8,736 bases of DNA from Planctomycetota bacterium (GTDB taxonomy: Bacteria > Planctomycetota > Phycisphaerae > WQYP01): the NCBI GenBank assembly GCA_021785155.1, contig JAJYGE010000070.1:1-8736 (forward strand), written 5' to 3'. The translations under genes were made by a program, and so were the position numbers. Below are positions 6,246 through 8,736 of the stretch, piece after piece. Every line of letters starts with the position of its first letter. Position 1 is the stretch's first letter. The notes beneath the pieces are model-generated. The model saw only the letters and a program-made list of their open reading frames with translations. It was not told the origin of the DNA and searched no databases.

Positions 6246-6441
6246 TCGCGCGATGAATTCGGCCGGAATAAGTCGGTTTGTAATCAACGCGCAAAACAGC
6301 GAGCTGCGGACTAAGTTGAGGCGTAGTCGTTCACGGGCGGGCCTTTATCCCATTACGTTTCTTGTGGTGCATCCCGGCGTGCGAAAGATTGCGTTGAGGC
6401 GGTAGTGGATCATGAGCCTGGATCGTGATATCGCGCCGCGA

Positions 6442-6822
6442 TTATTGATCTGATTTGGCCACTGCCTCAAAGACCGGTTCGGCGTCGCTGATAACGCGCG
6501 TGGCCATCGCAAAACGGACGATCCGCACGGTCTCAAGGATTTTCGCGCGGGAAATACCTTGAAGTCTGGCCTTCCCCGCGGTGGCTCGAACACATTCGTG
6601 GCTCGAACTCGCCAAGGACGCCGCAAGGTAAATCAAGGTGCGCGTTTCATCGTCCAGAGCATGAGAATCATCGGGCATGGCATAAGCTTGCGATCGGAGA
6701 TGTTCATAGATCATCTCCGGGTCTACCTGGGCGAGTTGCTCGACAGTGGCAGGCAACTGACCCATCGCCTGACGCATTCGCTTGAGTATGTCTTGCATAT
6801 TCTGGCGTGGGGGGGTTGGCAT
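6442..6822 (-). CDS. Small carboxymuconolactone decarboxylase (CMD/AhpD-like) family protein
   Basis: A 126-residue all-helical protein. Residues about 37-122 resemble the CMD fold shared by gamma-carboxymuconolactone decarboxylase and the peroxidase AhpD: a helix with LDDETRTLIYLAASLAS (56-72), then HECVRATAGKARLQGISRAKILETVRI (75-101). AhpD-type enzymes need C-x-x-C with a His four residues after the second Cys; here the positions read Ser74, Cys77 and Thr81, so the redox pair is missing and thiol-peroxidase activity is doubtful. The ATG at 6822 follows AAAAGGAG by 5 nt. It lies 69 nt downstream of the response-regulator gene on the same strand and may be co-transcribed with it. The family call rests on pattern similarity by eye; the function is unknown. 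Confidence 0.65.
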   Translation of the reverse strand: MPTPPRQNMQDILKRMRQAMGQLPATVEQLAQVDPEMIYEHLRSQAYAMPDDSHALDDETRTLIYLAASLASSSHECVRATAGKARLQGISRAKILETVRIVRFAMATRVISDAEPVFEAVAKSDQ

Positions 6823-6891
6823 GAGGTCTCCTTTTACAACTTGTCGTCATCCGCACTGTGATCCATGTACCTGTTGACTGCACATAGCGCA

Positions 6892-7836
6892 TCATTTGTC
6901 GCCAATGCTTGATTCAACACTGCGGGGAACCGCGGATCGCGGTGTATACCATTGTTCGGAAGCATATTGAACCGCCATCTGCAGCAACTTGCGGCTTCCT
7001 GAGACGCCGAGTTTACTGATAATATGCCCGCGGTGCGCAGCCACGGTATGTACGCTTACCTTCAGTGTCCGAGCGATGTCGCGTAAATTTCCGCCTTCTC
7101 CGATGGCACGAAAAATTTCCAGTTCCCGATCCGTCAGCACATCCAGTGAAGACTGCGCGGTCCGTGGCTTTTCCGTGGCAAATTGCCGCAGGGCCCCAGC
7201 AGTGATGCGCTCACTGACGTAAACCGCTCCACCAAGAATCCGCCGAATGGCTGTGAGAATTGTTTCTTCCGCCTCCTGCAACATGATATAACCCATGGCT
7301 CCAGCGCGCAGGGCCCGCTGGGCATACATATTTTCCTCGTAGCGTGATATCACCAGAATTGCGGTATCCGGACATCGGGACTTAATTTCGCGTATCAATG
7401 ATACGCCCGACTTTCCCGGCAGTGACCAATCCAACACCATGAGATCAGGTTGCGTTTCGATGACCTTCGCCAGGGCCTGCTCGCCGTCAGCCGCCTGCCC
7501 AGCAACTACAAACTCGGCGCTACCCATGATCAGACCGCGTATGCCTCGACGCACGATTGCATGGGCGTCGACAATTAAGATGCCGGGCTTGCGCGGTTTA
7601 TTGATATTGCCGATTTCATCCGTGGCGTGTTCGCGCCGGGGAGCGGCGGAATCCGGAACATGAGAGGTTGAGAACAGATGTGCCGTTCGGCAGAGCACAA
7701 AGCCAAGGCCTGCGTGCTGTATCTTGGGAGGGGCATGATGCGTGGTGGATGCAAGCGGAGATTTGTCTGGCTTTTTCTTTTTTCCGCTTCGCCTCAACGG
7801 TTTCGCGCGCTTTTTTCCATCGTTAGATTTCATCAT
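6892..7836 (-). CDS. LuxR/NarL-type response regulator with atypical receiver domain
   Basis: From the ATG at 7836 it is a 314-residue protein. Residues 1-84 are an extension with a strongly basic Lys/Arg start. A receiver domain (about 85-205) follows: GILIVDAHAIVRRG (85-98), the phospho-acceptor Asp136 in LMVLDWSLPG, and Ser164 at the conserved Ser/Thr site. A LuxR helix-turn-helix (about 232-292) starts LTDRELEIFRAI and includes SVHTVAAHRGHIISKLGV. The acidic pair is reduced to Asp90-Ala91 and the usual Lys is Leu186 (GYIMLQEA, usually GYVMKQEA), so phosphorylation control may be altered. The start is uncertain: ATGs at 7851, 7836 and 7833 all lack a strong ribosome binding site. No sensor kinase is adjacent. 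It should bind DNA; its targets are unknown, with the neighbouring CMD-like gene a possible one. Confidence 0.85.
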   Translation of the reverse strand: MMKSNDGKKRAKPLRRSGKKKKPDKSPLASTTHHAPPKIQHAGLGFVLCRTAHLFSTSHVPDSAAPRREHATDEIGNINKPRKPGILIVDAHAIVRRGIRGLIMGSAEFVVAGQAADGEQALAKVIETQPDLMVLDWSLPGKSGVSLIREIKSRCPDTAILVISRYEENMYAQRALRAGAMGYIMLQEAEETILTAIRRILGGAVYVSERITAGALRQFATEKPRTAQSSLDVLTDRELEIFRAIGEGGNLRDIARTLKVSVHTVAAHRGHIISKLGVSGSRKLLQMAVQYASEQWYTPRSAVPRSVESSIGDK

Positions 7837-7875
7837 ATTCCAACACGCCATGTGTGACCGGAACCAATGCACAAT

Positions 7876-7881
7876 ATTATA
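7876..7881 (-). promoter_or_regulatory. Candidate -10 box for the response-regulator gene
   Basis: A perfect TATAAT on the minus strand would place transcription start near 7869, leaving a short leader before the ATGs at 7851 or 7836 and excluding the GTG at 7872 as a start. The hexamer 17 bp upstream (TTACTC) is a poor -35 box. Confidence 0.35.
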
Positions 7882-8041
7882 TCGTCAGGTACTGATCCGA
7901 GTAAGCGCAGGGCTAACATATAAGTAGTCAGGGGGCACGATACCTCTGGCGCAACAAACCCGAATCACGCACATACACTTTTGGTGCCTTCACCTGTCTT
8001 TTGCCAAGATTCTCAAACCATGGCCGCACCTGCCGCACCGT

Positions 8042-8090
8042 AAAAAACCTACCATGAAATTCCGGCGGTCAATGCCGGATTTTCATGGTA
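8042..8090 (-). terminator. Strong intrinsic terminator after ligA
   Basis: A 17-bp stem with a single mismatch (8050-8066 with 8074-8090, 7-nt loop) begins 7 nt past the ligA stop. On the minus strand it is followed by a T6 run (8047-8042), the classic layout. The plus-strand side is also T-rich just after the stem (8091-8099), so it may work in both directions, although no plus-strand gene runs into it here. Confidence 0.85.
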
Positions 8091-8097
8091 TTAGTTT

Positions 8098-8736
<639 letters not shown>

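Larger units (their letters stand above)
5993..6441. other. Control region and leader upstream of the porin operon
   Basis: This 449-bp stretch separates the end of the CMD-like gene from the porin start. It holds the CRP-type palindrome (6066-6085) and the ATAGCTAA cluster (6204-6245), each listed separately, and the porin ribosome binding site AGGA (6001-6004). I could not find a convincing -35/-10 pair on the minus strand, nor a clear intrinsic terminator after the CMD-like gene. The frames that cross it resemble no family. Confidence 0.55.

Noticed and set aside
7837..7872. GTG start at 7872 for the response regulator
   Set aside because: The best -10 box (7876-7881) would start transcription at or after this codon, and no ribosome binding site precedes it.

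Overview
This is a mid-GC bacterial chromosomal window with seven protein genes, one of them cut by the right edge. Signal peptides, a predicted outer-membrane beta-barrel ending in Phe and periplasmic YceI-type proteins point to a bacterium with an outer membrane. The style of the copper-binding protein and the porin would suit a Planctomycetota or Verrucomicrobiota member, but this is a low-confidence guess and no rRNA or clear taxonomic marker is present.

Layout, left to right: (1) 1-330, no supportable gene. (2) 331-1812, minus strand: NAD(P)-dependent aldehyde dehydrogenase of the betaine-aldehyde dehydrogenase type. (3) 1813-2050: divergent promoter region. (4) 2051-2533, plus strand: small predicted lipoprotein with a CusF-like copper-binding domain. 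(5) 2534-2848: intergenic region between convergent genes, with two hairpins. (6) 2849-5992, minus strand: tight three-gene operon read right to left, encoding a coiled-coil porin, a YceI-like protein and a second divergent YceI-like paralogue (gaps of 13 and 17 nt). (7) 5993-6441: long leader and control region of that operon, holding a perfect CRP-type palindrome and an AT-rich cluster of ATAGCTAA motifs. (8) 6442-6822, minus strand: small carboxymuconolactone-decarboxylase-like protein. (9) 6892-7836, minus strand: LuxR/NarL-type response regulator whose receiver domain lacks conserved residues. (10) 8042-8090: strong terminator, followed by the 3' part of ligA, minus strand, running off the right edge.

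The porin and the two YceI proteins probably form one envelope module: a barrel that admits a small molecule and two periplasmic lipocalin-like proteins that may bind a lipophilic ligand. The operon appears to be controlled through a CRP/FNR-family operator, and a 28-bp palindrome surrounds an internal AUG near the start of the first yceI gene. The response regulator and the CMD-like protein may be co-transcribed; both have lost residues typical of their families. ALDH and the copper protein share an upstream region but no obvious pathway. I saw no tRNA, rRNA, CRISPR array, insertion sequence or integrase.
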